A stretch of 64,000 nucleotides of DNA, from assembly GCA_017553505.1 (NCBI GenBank), contig JAFZLD010000009.1, positions 84,254 through 148,253 of the forward strand, read 5' to 3'. This document shows positions 9,397 to 17,405 of the stretch, piece by piece. The translations under genes were made by a program, and so were the position numbers. Under the pieces are notes generated by a model. That model was not told the DNA's origin, did not search any database, and saw only the letters and a program-made list of their open reading frames with translations. The number at the start of each line of letters is the position of its first letter. Positions within the stretch are counted from its first letter, which is position 1. This DNA comes from Lachnospiraceae bacterium. GTDB lineage: Bacteria; Bacillota; Clostridia; Lachnospirales; Lachnospiraceae.

Positions 9397-9810
9397 CTAT
9401 CTCCCTATAGACCCTTGATTCATCTTTTCATTTAGCAACTCTATATAATTATTGATATCTTCATCCTTGCAATTCATCTTTGGTTTGAGAAACAGCAAAG
9501 CTTTCTCAATTGTTTTAATCCAGAATGATTCTTTTTCCTTTTCATCCATACCGCTATAGCTATCAAAGTCAAACGGAATTACTATTTCCGGATAACCGGG
9601 CGACAGTTCCGAATAGACGCGTATATTTTGAGCGGAGTCGGAACATTTTATATTCAGCTGTTTCAAATATGCATTATCGATATACTTCAACTTTTGGGCA
9701 AATACAAAATCCAAGAAATTAGAATCTGCTCTTAATTGTCCTGTTCTTTCTCTTGTTTTTTCTGTGTCACCTAAGTAATCAGAATACACGTTTATACTTT
9801 TTAATCTCAT
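9397..9810 (-). CDS. Hypothetical protein
   Basis: A 137-residue soluble protein, mostly polar, with a strand-rich centre (YSELSPGYPEIVIPFDFDSY) and a helical, charged C-terminal third. No conserved domain, signal peptide or membrane segment is recognised. It could be an immunity-type or small enzyme-associated protein, but nothing in the sequence decides this. It is flanked by similarly AT-rich genes on the same strand. Confidence 0.5.
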   Translation of the reverse strand: MRLKSINVYSDYLGDTEKTRERTGQLRADSNFLDFVFAQKLKYIDNAYLKQLNIKCSDSAQNIRVYSELSPGYPEIVIPFDFDSYSGMDEKEKESFWIKTIEKALLFLKPKMNCKDEDINNYIELLNEKMNQGSIGR

Positions 9811-9837
9811 ATTTAGTTACAAGCTCCGATTTGCCTA

Positions 9838-10290
9838 TTAAAAATAATGCTCCATCAAACGATCAACCCATTCCGGAACTGAAGCATCTTTCCTGTCATA
9901 TACAGGGTAATATGGCTTTATATCTAAAACAGGAGTGCCATCTACAGCATCAAGTCCTCTAACAATAAGTGTATCTTCAGAAACAGAGATCACTTTAACG
10001 GAAGTCATTCCGATACGGTTGGGTCTGTCTTTTCCACGTTGGGAAAAAATACCGACTAATGGCATATCATCTCTATTCTGAGGTCTCCTTTGAAGGTGCT
10101 TTTCCTTTTCATACTTTGCTTTATCAAGATGATAAATAATAGTCACATGAGAAAAATCTTCAAGTCCCTTCAAACCTGAAATATACTCTTCATTCAAAAC
10201 TATAGAAGAAATATCTTCTCCCCAGGAAACATCTTTTCTGTCCTTTACTTCATTTCTGACATAGCCAATTGGTTCCATTTCGATTTTCAT
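9838..10290 (-). CDS. trmO: TrmO-like tRNA (t6A37) N6-methyltransferase (TsaA/UPF0066)
   Basis: A 150-residue protein of the TrmO/YaeB family, which methylates N6-threonylcarbamoyladenosine at tRNA position 37 using SAM. The N-terminal EPIGYVRNEV and central VGIFSQRGKDRPNRIG segments match the family signatures, including the R-x-x-RPN-x-IG loop at the SAM site. The C-terminal LDIKPYYPVYD is also typical. The ATG at 10290 is chosen because AGGAGA lies eight bases upstream; the frame extends further but without a better site. Some Clostridia homologues are annotated only as TsaA-like, so the substrate is probable rather than certain. Confidence 0.82.
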   Translation of the reverse strand: MKIEMEPIGYVRNEVKDRKDVSWGEDISSIVLNEEYISGLKGLEDFSHVTIIYHLDKAKYEKEKHLQRRPQNRDDMPLVGIFSQRGKDRPNRIGMTSVKVISVSEDTLIVRGLDAVDGTPVLDIKPYYPVYDRKDASVPEWVDRLMEHYF

Positions 10291-10358
10291 GACCATTCTC
10301 CTCATATCTGGATTTGCCTTAGCTATTTATCCGGCAAGTTAATCATTATCCCCAACAC

Positions 10359-11561
10359 CTAAACCATCACGTTCTCGATCAGTCTGACTGCTTCACCAAG
10401 CCCATCCTCTTCTCTGATCTTGTCAGATAAAGACTTAGCAATTTCTTTCTTGTTGTCATAGGTGCGATTCATTTCCTCGATTGCAGATATGATTGCTTCC
10501 TCAGACAGATTCTTTGATTTAATATGTTTTACTGCGGTTCCGGTTTTTTCAAGCTGCATTGCAAAACCAAGCTGATCCAGCACATGAGGAACCGGTATGG
10601 ATGGGATTCCATAAGCAAGTGTTGCTGAAGATGTTCCGAATCCGCAATGATGGATTACAAACTTACCTTGCCTGAAAAGCCAGCTGTGAGGCACGCTTCC
10701 GCATGCAATCATAGTACCGGGCAACTCGTAATCAGCAAGTGTCTTCTGAAATCCCTGAATAATGGCTCTGCATCCGGTCTTCTGAAACGCCTTTACAAAC
10801 ATATCAAGTTTTTCCTTTTCGGATTCTGCTTCAAAAGACATGGCACCAAGAGCCAGGATAGCGGGCCTTTCACCGTCTTCAAGAAATTCTGTAAGTTTAT
10901 CATTGGGAGTATAGTTTTCTTCTTCATCAAACCAATACCCTGTCAGAACATTCTTCTCTTCCCAATAAGGATTTCTCGCAATTACATATTTGCTGATGGG
11001 AATAAGATTCAATTTATCTGACATGATTTCTTCTGCGGACTTGATCGGTTTTAACCCATATACTTTTCTAATCTTGTTATAAGGTCCGGCAGCAAAGTGC
11101 GATATCATTCCGCCAATCAGTTTCTCAGTAAACTTTTTATCTTTCAGTTTTTCTCCGATCATTTCTGTTTGAAGAGTAACATTTACAGTCGGTATACCAA
11201 GAACTCCGGCTTCTACGGCCCCCATTTGACTGTGAGTAACGATTATAAGATCTTTACCCTTACATATCTTATAAACTTCTTGCGTAGAGCCCTGAATTAT
11301 CTTCATAATAAAGTTCATACATTTTATTATGCTGATGGCAGGGTTAGAAGTTTTCCCCCGTATTATGGCAGCTTCTTTCTCTATATCAATATCCGGCCCG
11401 ACGGGCACGAAAACAATACCGGCATCCTCAACAAGCTTTCTCCAGCAAGGATGCGACCCAAGCGTAACTTCATGTCCTCTTCCCATCAAAGCTTTGGATA
11501 AATAAATATAGGGCTGAACATCTCCGCGAGTGCCCATTGTAAACATTGCTATCTTCTTCAT
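10359..11561 (-). CDS. UDP-glycosyltransferase-like GT1 enzyme
   Basis: A 400-residue GT-B glycosyltransferase. The N-terminal domain starts with the acceptor-binding pattern TMGTRGDVQPYIYLSKAL. The C-terminal domain has the nucleotide-sugar motif HHCGFGTSSATLAYGIPSIP followed by DQLGFA, typical of macrolide, sterol and flavonoid glycosyltransferases (YjiC/MGT group). Such bacterial enzymes often glycosylate and inactivate small hydrophobic compounds. The ATG at 11561 overlaps the stop of the upstream methyltransferase by one base, so the two are coupled and may modify the same molecule. The substrate is unknown. Confidence 0.85.
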   Translation of the reverse strand: MKKIAMFTMGTRGDVQPYIYLSKALMGRGHEVTLGSHPCWRKLVEDAGIVFVPVGPDIDIEKEAAIIRGKTSNPAISIIKCMNFIMKIIQGSTQEVYKICKGKDLIIVTHSQMGAVEAGVLGIPTVNVTLQTEMIGEKLKDKKFTEKLIGGMISHFAAGPYNKIRKVYGLKPIKSAEEIMSDKLNLIPISKYVIARNPYWEEKNVLTGYWFDEEENYTPNDKLTEFLEDGERPAILALGAMSFEAESEKEKLDMFVKAFQKTGCRAIIQGFQKTLADYELPGTMIACGSVPHSWLFRQGKFVIHHCGFGTSSATLAYGIPSIPVPHVLDQLGFAMQLEKTGTAVKHIKSKNLSEEAIISAIEEMNRTYDNKKEIAKSLSDKIREEDGLGEAVRLIENVMV

Positions 11562-12346
11562 CACGGTTTAATACCATTCACTTTCCTTGCTTTTATGCAA
11601 AAAGAAATCGGCAACATTTGGGCCTTTCTTGTCTTAAGATCCGTTTTATCTGCCGCTTCCTCTGAATCGGTGTCGCTCTCTTCAATAAACTGCTCTATGA
11701 CAAATCCGGCCTTAGCCAATGCATTTATGTAGGTGGAAATTTTACGATTGCACAGTATAATTTCGCTGTCGTGAACCGGCATCTTAAAGTATGATTCGTC
11801 AAAGTAGCTTCTTGTCATAACAAGCTTATCGTCTTCTATGACATCTTCTCCGTCCTCACAAGAGCGCGCTATGCAGTAGTTCAGCGTATGGTGCCAGCTG
11901 AAAATGAATATTCCGTCTTTTTTCAGATACGATGCTATTTTATCAAACGTCCCCTGCAAGTCTGTAGTCCAGCCTATACCATAGATAGAATACGCATAGT
12001 CGAAATATTCGTGAGGAACATCCAGCGTGTCCTCCATTCTGGCGCATTGCAGGTGTGCTGAGTAACCGTTTTCTTTTAACAGCTTAGATGCATTCTCAAG
12101 CTGTTTCTCGGAGAGGTCTATTCCCCATAGCTCTCCGGCGCCTCTTTGCGCGTTATAGAGTAGAGAATGACCGCTGCCACAGCATATTTCCAGCATCTTC
12201 TTACCGGTTACGTCCCCAAACAGATGCAAGTCGTCTTCCGTAGGAAAGCGAACGCCGTACTTCGGAAGTGCAGTCGTCCCGAACCACAGGTCGGCGTGGT
12301 CATTCCAGTAATTTTTATTGATTTCAATTATTTCCTCGTTACCCAT
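11561..12346 (-). CDS. Class I SAM-dependent methyltransferase
   Basis: A 261-residue methyltransferase with motif I MLEICCGSGHSLLYNA and the acidic residue in WGIDLSEKQ. The motif YDYAYSIYGIGWTTDL and the FIFSWHH strand complete a Rossmann methyltransferase core. The ATG at 12346 is selected because AAAGGA stands about six bases before it. The frame extends upstream, but that part overlaps a separate small reading frame and has no family resemblance. It is coupled to the GT1 gene downstream by a 1-nt overlap. The acceptor is unknown. Confidence 0.85.
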   Translation of the reverse strand: MGNEEIIEINKNYWNDHADLWFGTTALPKYGVRFPTEDDLHLFGDVTGKKMLEICCGSGHSLLYNAQRGAGELWGIDLSEKQLENASKLLKENGYSAHLQCARMEDTLDVPHEYFDYAYSIYGIGWTTDLQGTFDKIASYLKKDGIFIFSWHHTLNYCIARSCEDGEDVIEDDKLVMTRSYFDESYFKMPVHDSEIILCNRKISTYINALAKAGFVIEQFIEESDTDSEEAADKTDLKTRKAQMLPISFCIKARKVNGIKP

Positions 12347-12378
12347 ATGAATTCCTTTCAATCGTCCGAAGATATATT

Positions 12379-12471
12379 CTATCGTTTGGAAAACCCTGAT
12401 ATAAACGCCACTAATATCAAAACAAAGAATAAAGCCGCGCTTATCCATAGCGGGCTGAATACCCAGAGCAT
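12379..12471 (-). CDS. Possible 30-residue single-span membrane peptide
   Basis: Between the phosphotransferase and methyltransferase genes lies a short frame that reads as one clear membrane span (LWVFSPLWISAALFFVLILV) followed by a polar, basic end. A run of five G directly abuts the ATG, so ribosome-site spacing is poor. It could be a small membrane peptide or the remnant of a larger gene. Low confidence. Confidence 0.25.
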   Translation of the reverse strand: MLWVFSPLWISAALFFVLILVAFISGFSKR

Positions 12472-12507
12472 CCCCCTTGTCGGTACTTGGAAAAGTTATC
12501 CTCAGCG

Positions 12508-13437
12508 TTATCTCTTCCAACATTCCCTATAATCCGACACCATCTTGTCGAATATTCCGCGTACTCTTTCGGTATCGTTACCGTGTAAAAAATTGTGCCA
12601 GAATCTGAAAGAAGTAATTACATTCGCAGCTTTGATGTGTCGCTCCAATTCGCTCGGATCTACAGTCTCGCCGGTTAATCTGTTGTATTCAGACGCATAC
12701 CAAGACAGAAACTGAAGACTGTCAACGGATATTCCATCCGCACCCAGCCTGCTCATAAAGAAACTTAAATCCTCCGATGCGCCACGCACTCCGACTCCCT
12801 GCCAGTCGCATACTATTAGCTCGCCGGCATCACCCGTTAAAATGTTGTCCCAGTGGAAGTCACCGTGAGAAAGGATTCTTTTTTCAGAATCTTGCCAGCC
12901 GATGATATCGTTTATATCTTGTGAAATCTTATCAATCACAGAATCGTCGAATGCCCCGGGATGCTCATCCAGGACGCTCTGCCAGCCTTTTGCGCAACCG
13001 GCGATATCGTCTTGCGACAGTAGGTTGGTGCGGGCGTCGTTATCAGTCAAGAACTCGGGAACAGATTCGGAATGAATGCAAGCCAATACTCCGGCGATTT
13101 TCTTTAGCAAATCTTCGCTAAAATCAGCTCTGTTCAGACTATTGTACTTCTTCATTACAATGATTATTTCATCGGGAAGTATCTCAAGATTATCCACTTT
13201 GGGAAGAAATGTCCCCGGGCATTTTGCTTGATAAAACAAAGCTTCTTTGACATAGGTATCGAACATCCCGTTATCGATTTTGTCGCGAATAACATGCTTC
13301 AAAATCCGGGTGCCGTCCAATTCATATACGATAGCGCCGCTTTGTCCCAGATTGATTTCTTTAATAGTGTTGTTTTTCTTTCCTTCTTTTATCATTTCAG
13401 CCAAAGAAGGAGCCATGCTTGTACCATTCAAATTCAT
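12508..13437 (-). CDS. Aminoglycoside/choline phosphotransferase-fold kinase (APH family)
   Basis: A 309-residue protein kinase-like small-molecule kinase. The Brenner motif LSHGDFHWDNILTG supplies the catalytic Asp and the following Asn, and VCDWQGVG carries the metal-binding Asp of the DFG-like motif. The N-lobe begins with a glycine-containing strand (LGQSGAIVYEL) and a lysine in RILKHV. The APH family phosphorylates hydroxyls of aminoglycosides, choline, homoserine or sugars. The substrate cannot be told, and no resistance phenotype should be assumed. The gene sits in the same-strand accessory run. Confidence 0.82.
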   Translation of the reverse strand: MNLNGTSMAPSLAEMIKEGKKNNTIKEINLGQSGAIVYELDGTRILKHVIRDKIDNGMFDTYVKEALFYQAKCPGTFLPKVDNLEILPDEIIIVMKKYNSLNRADFSEDLLKKIAGVLACIHSESVPEFLTDNDARTNLLSQDDIAGCAKGWQSVLDEHPGAFDDSVIDKISQDINDIIGWQDSEKRILSHGDFHWDNILTGDAGELIVCDWQGVGVRGASEDLSFFMSRLGADGISVDSLQFLSWYASEYNRLTGETVDPSELERHIKAANVITSFRFWHNFLHGNDTERVRGIFDKMVSDYRECWKR

Positions 13438-13546
13438 AACAGACCCCCATTATTCGTTAATGTACATATTCTCTCCCCGAAATCCAAATTATACAATCAA
13501 CTGTCGGTATAGTACGCTACCGGATTGTTCGTCCAAACGTGCTCTT

Positions 13547-14056
13547 CTATATTATTTTCTGCATTACTACAGCGTCTTTAAACACACCGTTTACATAGAA
13601 ATAGTCTTTATATATTCCTATATCGACAAAGCCCATTTTATGGTACAAATTGATGCCTCTTGTATTTTCAGAGATTACTTCAAGCTCTATAACTCTAAGC
13701 TTCATCTCCCTTGCTTGCTCGATAATTTCTTTTAACATTTCTGTTCCTATTCCACGATTCCAGCAGTCCTTTCTTACCGAAATCGAGAACCGGGCTCTGT
13801 GGCGAATTCTTGCCGGATAATATCCGTCTAATTCTGCCCTCGCAATAATCTGCCCGTCTTCAAGAGCTATCAGAATAATGCTGTTCTCCGACTCTTTAGT
13901 CATAGCCAGTTTCCGCTTTACGCCTTCAATCGGAACAGTGAATTCATCTTTTCCATATAACATGTTGTCGGATTCGCCATTTACCTGATTCAGATATGAA
14001 ATCATTTTCTCGGCATCATCCGGAACAGCCTCTCTGATTATATATGAGTTATCCAT
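13547..14056 (-). CDS. GNAT family N-acetyltransferase
   Basis: A 169-residue Gcn5-related acetyltransferase. The acetyl-CoA pyrophosphate loop is visible in FSISVRKDCWNRGIGTEML (pattern R/Q-x-x-G-x-G), and the C-terminal LYHKMGFVDIG segment is the usual motif B/C. The layout resembles the RimI/RimJ-like and amino-acid acetyltransferase groups. The substrate is unknown. It is separated from the upstream PNPOx-fold gene by only 33 bp. Confidence 0.85.
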   Translation of the reverse strand: MDNSYIIREAVPDDAEKMISYLNQVNGESDNMLYGKDEFTVPIEGVKRKLAMTKESENSIILIALEDGQIIARAELDGYYPARIRHRARFSISVRKDCWNRGIGTEMLKEIIEQAREMKLRVIELEVISENTRGINLYHKMGFVDIGIYKDYFYVNGVFKDAVVMQKII

Positions 14057-14089
14057 CTGATTCCTTAACCCTCCTATAACTGCACATAT

Positions 14090-14569
14090 TTATTCAATGC
14101 TTTGGTTAGCAGCGTCGTATCCGTTCTCAAACTCTCTGCCTTTATCGTATGCCTCAATCTCGGATGCCGACAAATCGCCTTTCCCGTCGTAACGATAAAA
14201 ACGTCCGCCGTCGGCTACAAACTCTAATATGCAGTAGTCTTCATCTTCTACACCCTTCGGGTAGTACTTTTCATCGCCTTCATTCCAAAGAAGCTCTCTA
14301 TACTCCTTCTCAAAATGAACCACAAATTTACCAAACAGACAGAGCCCCTCAAACGTCGAATCGTCAGCGAAATAAAGACAGGCATTATCGTTCTTTTGCA
14401 GACTTTGAACGTGAGCTGAGCTTGTATTTGTTGAAATCAAGTGTCTGCCGAGTCCCTTGTGCCATACGCAGAATACTCTTCGCACATTCTGCCTGCCGGC
14501 TTCATCGGTATAGCCAATCGTTGCGCAAAGAGAACGATTGACGAGATTCATTAATTCTTCTTTTGTCAT
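14090..14569 (-). CDS. Pyridoxamine 5'-phosphate oxidase-fold flavoprotein
   Basis: A 159-residue split-barrel protein of the PNPOx-like group. The pattern SLCATIGYTDEAGRQNVRRVF followed by ISTNTSSAHVQSLQKNDNACLYF is characteristic: the second segment is the FMN-phosphate contact and strand region. These small proteins bind FMN or F420 and reduce diverse substrates, and many are stress-related. The ATG at 14569 is preferred because a GGGGGT site precedes it. It is adjacent to a metallo-beta-lactamase-fold gene upstream. Confidence 0.75.
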   Translation of the reverse strand: MTKEELMNLVNRSLCATIGYTDEAGRQNVRRVFCVWHKGLGRHLISTNTSSAHVQSLQKNDNACLYFADDSTFEGLCLFGKFVVHFEKEYRELLWNEGDEKYYPKGVEDEDYCILEFVADGGRFYRYDGKGDLSASEIEAYDKGREFENGYDAANQSIE

Positions 14570-14598
14570 ATTTACCCCCATAAGTTTTATATAGTTTA

Positions 14599-15363
14599 TC
14601 ATAGATGAATCAGAAACCCTTCGAATTCAAAAACACCTTCGCCCTGTTTTAATCTGCCATTCTTATCCAATGTCTCGAACCCTGACTTTATTTTATCAAT
14701 GAGTGAAGTATCGATGTTTAACTCATGATGTCCGGGATATATATTGTCTATTACGTATTTATCGAGTTTTTGTATTGACCTATAGTAAGCTTGCGGATCT
14801 GTAGTAGGATAAAATGCATCAAGACAGCCTTTATAAATCAGATCTCCTGAATACAGTCTTTTCTTATCAGATTCGTAAAAGCAGCAGTGGCCGGGTGAAT
14901 GGCCCGGAGTGTGTACCACTTCAAGAGAACGTCCACCTATATCCAGAATATCTCCGTCGCGAAAAAGCCTATACGGTTCACCCTGAAATAGCTGATAATC
15001 GTTTATGTTGAACTCTGTAGGAAATTCACAGGTTTTCTCCGTTAAGTTCTTCTTCACGGCTTGCAGTGGTAACGGAAATTTAGTTGTAATCCATTCTTTT
15101 TCCAGTTCATGAACTGTAAATTTATCAAATAACCTGTGTCCGCCGATATGGTCCCAGTGGACGTGAGTCGTTAAAACCGTCACAGGCAAAGAAGTCAACT
15201 TATCGACAACTTTCCGAATGTCGGAAACACCCAAACCGCTATCTATAAGCAAAGCTTCTTCGGCTCCGCACAACAAATAGCAATGGGTTTCTTCCCAATG
15301 TTTGTATTCACTGATTATAAATGTTTGCGAATCTATCTTTTCAATAGTAAACCAATCATTCAT
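14599..15363 (-). CDS. MBL-fold metallohydrolase
   Basis: A 254-residue metallo-beta-lactamase superfamily hydrolase. The zinc motif HVHWDHIGGH (H-x-H-x-D-H) is intact. The downstream ligands are seen in HTPGHSPGH, in the Asp of YSGDLIYKG and in the late His of YPGHHELN. The architecture fits glyoxalase II-like or general thioester/lactone hydrolases rather than true beta-lactamases. The ATG at 15363 has GGTGG just upstream and is preferred over the GTG at 15372. No signal peptide is present, so it is cytosolic. The substrate is unknown. Confidence 0.87.
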   Translation of the reverse strand: MNDWFTIEKIDSQTFIISEYKHWEETHCYLLCGAEEALLIDSGLGVSDIRKVVDKLTSLPVTVLTTHVHWDHIGGHRLFDKFTVHELEKEWITTKFPLPLQAVKKNLTEKTCEFPTEFNINDYQLFQGEPYRLFRDGDILDIGGRSLEVVHTPGHSPGHCCFYESDKKRLYSGDLIYKGCLDAFYPTTDPQAYYRSIQKLDKYVIDNIYPGHHELNIDTSLIDKIKSGFETLDKNGRLKQGEGVFEFEGFLIHL

Positions 15364-15445
15364 ACTATCCACCGATTATCTTGTGTTCCTCAGCCATCAA
15401 TATCATCAGCAAACAAATCCGGCACACCTTGCTCCTTCAATGAAA

Positions 15446-15462
15446 AGCAGCCTGCTTTTTAC
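15446..15462 (-). terminator. Weak terminator after the tautomerase gene
   Basis: AAAAGC-agcct-GCTTTT forms a short A/T-rich hairpin just downstream of the tautomerase stop on the minus strand. The stem is weak, so the call is tentative. Confidence 0.35.
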
Positions 15463-15473
15463 CTATACTCTAA

Positions 15474-15704
15474 TTAATCGCAAGAGTATCCGGGTTCTTT
15501 GTACAGGTTTTCTTTGTCAGGAACAATCTTTTTGTCCCAGACTGATTCTTTCCAGTCGTCTTCGGCTATTTCTTTAATGGCTACCGAAACGCTTGATGTC
15601 TTGCAGCCAAGAGTTTCTGCTATTACATCAGCTATTTTCTCGGCACAAGCCTTCTTTTGTTCATCACTCCTGCCCGGAAAGCAGTTGATCTCAACATGTG
15701 GCAT
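15474..15704 (-). CDS. 4-oxalocrotonate tautomerase-family protein
   Basis: A 76-residue protein beginning Met-Pro-His-Val-Glu. After Met removal, Pro1 would be the catalytic base that defines the tautomerase superfamily. The helix SDEQKKACAEKIADVIAETL and the strand SVSVAIKEI follow in the order expected for 4-OT monomers, and the length is slightly above the usual 60-65. The start at 15704 is chosen for the Pro1 and for AAGGAGG six bases upstream; a longer frame exists but would bury Pro1. The substrate is unknown. Its upstream region is array U, a mirror-symmetric set of inverted repeats. Confidence 0.85.
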   Translation of the reverse strand: MPHVEINCFPGRSDEQKKACAEKIADVIAETLGCKTSSVSVAIKEIAEDDWKESVWDKKIVPDKENLYKEPGYSCD

Positions 15705-16120
15705 GGGCGCCTCCTTTATAAATTTGAAGTTGTTCTCTTTGACATGCGAATCTGATATTGAGTCAAATTTGCGTGTCCACATCTGCGTGACCAAAAAGTT
15801 AAAAGCATGCGAATTTCGTGCCTATTCTTTTCCTCATGTATGTATCTATTACATATTCGAAACGCGAACATGCGAATAATGATTCATGATGTTTTTGCAT
15901 GTATTACCTTACATGCTTATTCTGCTCGAGGGTCACTTCGCATGTATTCATTTGCAACCAATCCCAAATATGAACATGCGTATTTAGCTTCGTTGAGATC
16001 TCGCATGTCTTAACCAATAATCATGTAAAAATCCATACACGTATATTCCAACCACTTGTCTGCTCGCATGTAATAATATCCATAAACAGGATATCGGCCG
16101 TACAAATCTCGATTTCTGTA
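15705..16120. other. Non-coding region carrying array U
   Basis: This 416-bp gap separates the 2H-phosphoesterase stop from the tautomerase start, both on the minus strand. No convincing gene is present. The repeat array at 15742-16071 fills most of it and stops short of both coding regions. No clear promoter was found for the tautomerase gene. Confidence 0.8.
15742..16071. repeat. Array U: six phased 35-bp inverted-repeat units, mirror-symmetric
   Basis: Six 35-bp units lie at 15742-15776, 15805-15839, 15868-15902, 15911-15945, 15974-16008 and 16037-16071. Each unit is flanked by inverted copies of TTCGCATGT (ACATGCGAA on the left, TTCGCATGT on the right) around a variable 17-bp interior. 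Gaps between units are 28, 28, 8, 28 and 28 bp, so the period is 63 bp except at the centre. The twelve CATG-like cores are spaced 29/34/29/34/29/14/29/34/29/34/29 and are exactly mirrored about 15906.5. The best arms are in units 3 and 5; the weakest are the left arm of unit 6 and the right arm of unit 2. The function is unknown. Phased binding sites for a DNA-binding protein, or a string of RNA hairpins, are the two main options. Confidence 0.85.
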
Positions 16121-16627
16121 TCATCCTTTGAGTTGCACCGACATAATATGCCTGGTAGGCCAGAACTCATATAGGTGGAGCGTGGTAACTGTTCCGGTTG
16201 GAATCGGCAGTTCGCTTAATACTATCTGTGTGGCCTCGGCTATTACGTCGGGCTTGTCTATTATCATTGTAGTGTGGGCCGACCAGCCAAATGGGTCTTC
16301 GCTGTCCATGAATTCGTCCTTCAAAAGAAGCATTTCTTTGCTCACTTCGGGTGCCACAAAAAGAACATCGTTCGCAGGCAGTCGGAAAAGGCCTACGTGG
16401 TTAAACTCCGCCCGGAAAGGCTTGTGAGTGTCGGATATTCGGCGAAGGCGCTCCTTGAGTTCTTCTTCTTTGGCTGTGTTGTAGGAGCCCATGGTGAAAT
16501 GCATGGGGATGTCCTTGGTCTGAACGCCGCTAAAGCCTTTTTCGTATAATTTGTTCTGTATTCCGGACAGGAGTTTCTCCGTGTCGTCATCATATCCCGC
16601 AAGGACGTATAAAGCCTTGTCTGCCAT
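16121..16627 (-). CDS. 2'-5' RNA ligase superfamily (2H phosphoesterase) protein
   Basis: A 168-residue 2H phosphoesterase. The two catalytic H-x-T/S-x repeats are visible as His-Phe-Thr-Met near residue 43 and His-Thr-Thr-Met near residue 121. Together they act as acid and base on cyclic 2',3'-phosphates or 2',5'-linkages. Bacterial members include ThpR/LigT-type cyclic phosphodiesterases, but the cellular role is often unknown. It follows the GNAT gene by 22 bp on the same strand and is the last gene before array U. Confidence 0.82.
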   Translation of the reverse strand: MADKALYVLAGYDDDTEKLLSGIQNKLYEKGFSGVQTKDIPMHFTMGSYNTAKEEELKERLRRISDTHKPFRAEFNHVGLFRLPANDVLFVAPEVSKEMLLLKDEFMDSEDPFGWSAHTTMIIDKPDVIAEATQIVLSELPIPTGTVTTLHLYEFWPTRHIMSVQLKG

Positions 16628-16649
16628 GGTATTATCTCTCCTGATTCAT

Positions 16650-17120
16650 TCAATATTTGTAGCGCATGTCGCGGTATCTGTGTTCTTGGTCCTTAAAGCC
16701 GACCTTGGCGTAGATCGGGTAGCCTGCGTCGGTAGCTGAGAGGTCGATGCGGCCCAGACCTCTTCTTTTGCCATATTCGACAAGGTTCTTCATAAGCTGG
16801 GTGCATATTCCCTGCCCGCGATAAGCAGGCTCTGTGTAGACGCTCAGGACGTCGGCGTACAGGCCGTTTAAGAGGATGGAATTAGCGGGCATTTCGATGA
16901 TGTGCAGGTATGCAACGGACACGATTCTGTCGCCTTCCTTGGCCACAAAAGCAATCAGCTCGGTGCCGAGCTTGCGATTGAAATAGTCAGGGAGCTGTGC
17001 TTCCATGCCTTTACGCTCTTCGTCGGTAACCGACCCAAAATCATCTATCATATATTCGATACGCATGCGTATCAGTTCGTTAATGTCTTCCCTGGTAGCT
17101 TCACTGTATACAATACTCAT
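16650..17120 (-). CDS. GNAT family N-acetyltransferase
   Basis: A 156-residue acetyltransferase. The acetyl-CoA loop is VYTEPAYRGQGICTQLMKNL, and the C-terminal LSATDAGYPIYAKVGFKDQ matches motif B/C of the family. The N-terminal region (YSEATREDINELIRMRIEYM) is typical of GNATs annotated for small molecules or proteins. The substrate is unknown. It is 18 bp downstream of a small coiled-coil gene. Confidence 0.87.
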   Translation of the reverse strand: MSIVYSEATREDINELIRMRIEYMIDDFGSVTDEERKGMEAQLPDYFNRKLGTELIAFVAKEGDRIVSVAYLHIIEMPANSILLNGLYADVLSVYTEPAYRGQGICTQLMKNLVEYGKRRGLGRIDLSATDAGYPIYAKVGFKDQEHRYRDMRYKY

Positions 17121-17138
17121 GTTTATTCTTCTGCCTGC

Positions 17139-17390
17139 CTAGTGCCAGTATGGCTTCTGGTCCTTGTGACGGAACTCTTTCATTTTTTCTTTGTATATGC
17201 CCACAATCGAGTCGTACTTCTCTATCACCGCCGCCTTCGCGTTACCGGTGCTCTTCATCTCTTCGAGGGCTTCCTCAAGCTCCTTGAGGTTGTCCTGCGC
17301 ATTATCTTTATAATTGTTCGACATGTTTATCTGCAGCCGCAGGATGATGCTGTCGAGTTGCTTTTCTGCTTTGGATTTAAATAGGCCCAT
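17139..17390 (-). CDS. Small coiled-coil hypothetical protein
   Basis: An 83-residue, highly charged protein that is almost all predicted helix; the heptad-like stretch NLKELEEALEEMK suggests a coiled coil. There is no signal peptide, metal motif or known domain. The length and charge resemble small cytosolic helical proteins of unknown function common in Lachnospiraceae. It lies between FliB-like and GNAT genes with short gaps. Confidence 0.6.
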   Translation of the reverse strand: MGLFKSKAEKQLDSIILRLQINMSNNYKDNAQDNLKELEEALEEMKSTGNAKAAVIEKYDSIVGIYKEKMKEFRHKDQKPYWH

Positions 17391-17405
17391 GGTAGTCCTC
17401 CCGTT

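Noticed and set aside
12347-12523. N-terminal extension of the methyltransferase at 11561-12346
   Set aside because: The extension has no methyltransferase features and a good ribosome site supports the ATG at 12346.
15742-16071. Array U as a type III toxin-antitoxin RNA repeat
   Set aside because: Antitoxin RNAs of this type are direct tandem repeats next to a ToxN-like gene. Here the units are palindromic, spaced, and no such toxin gene is adjacent.
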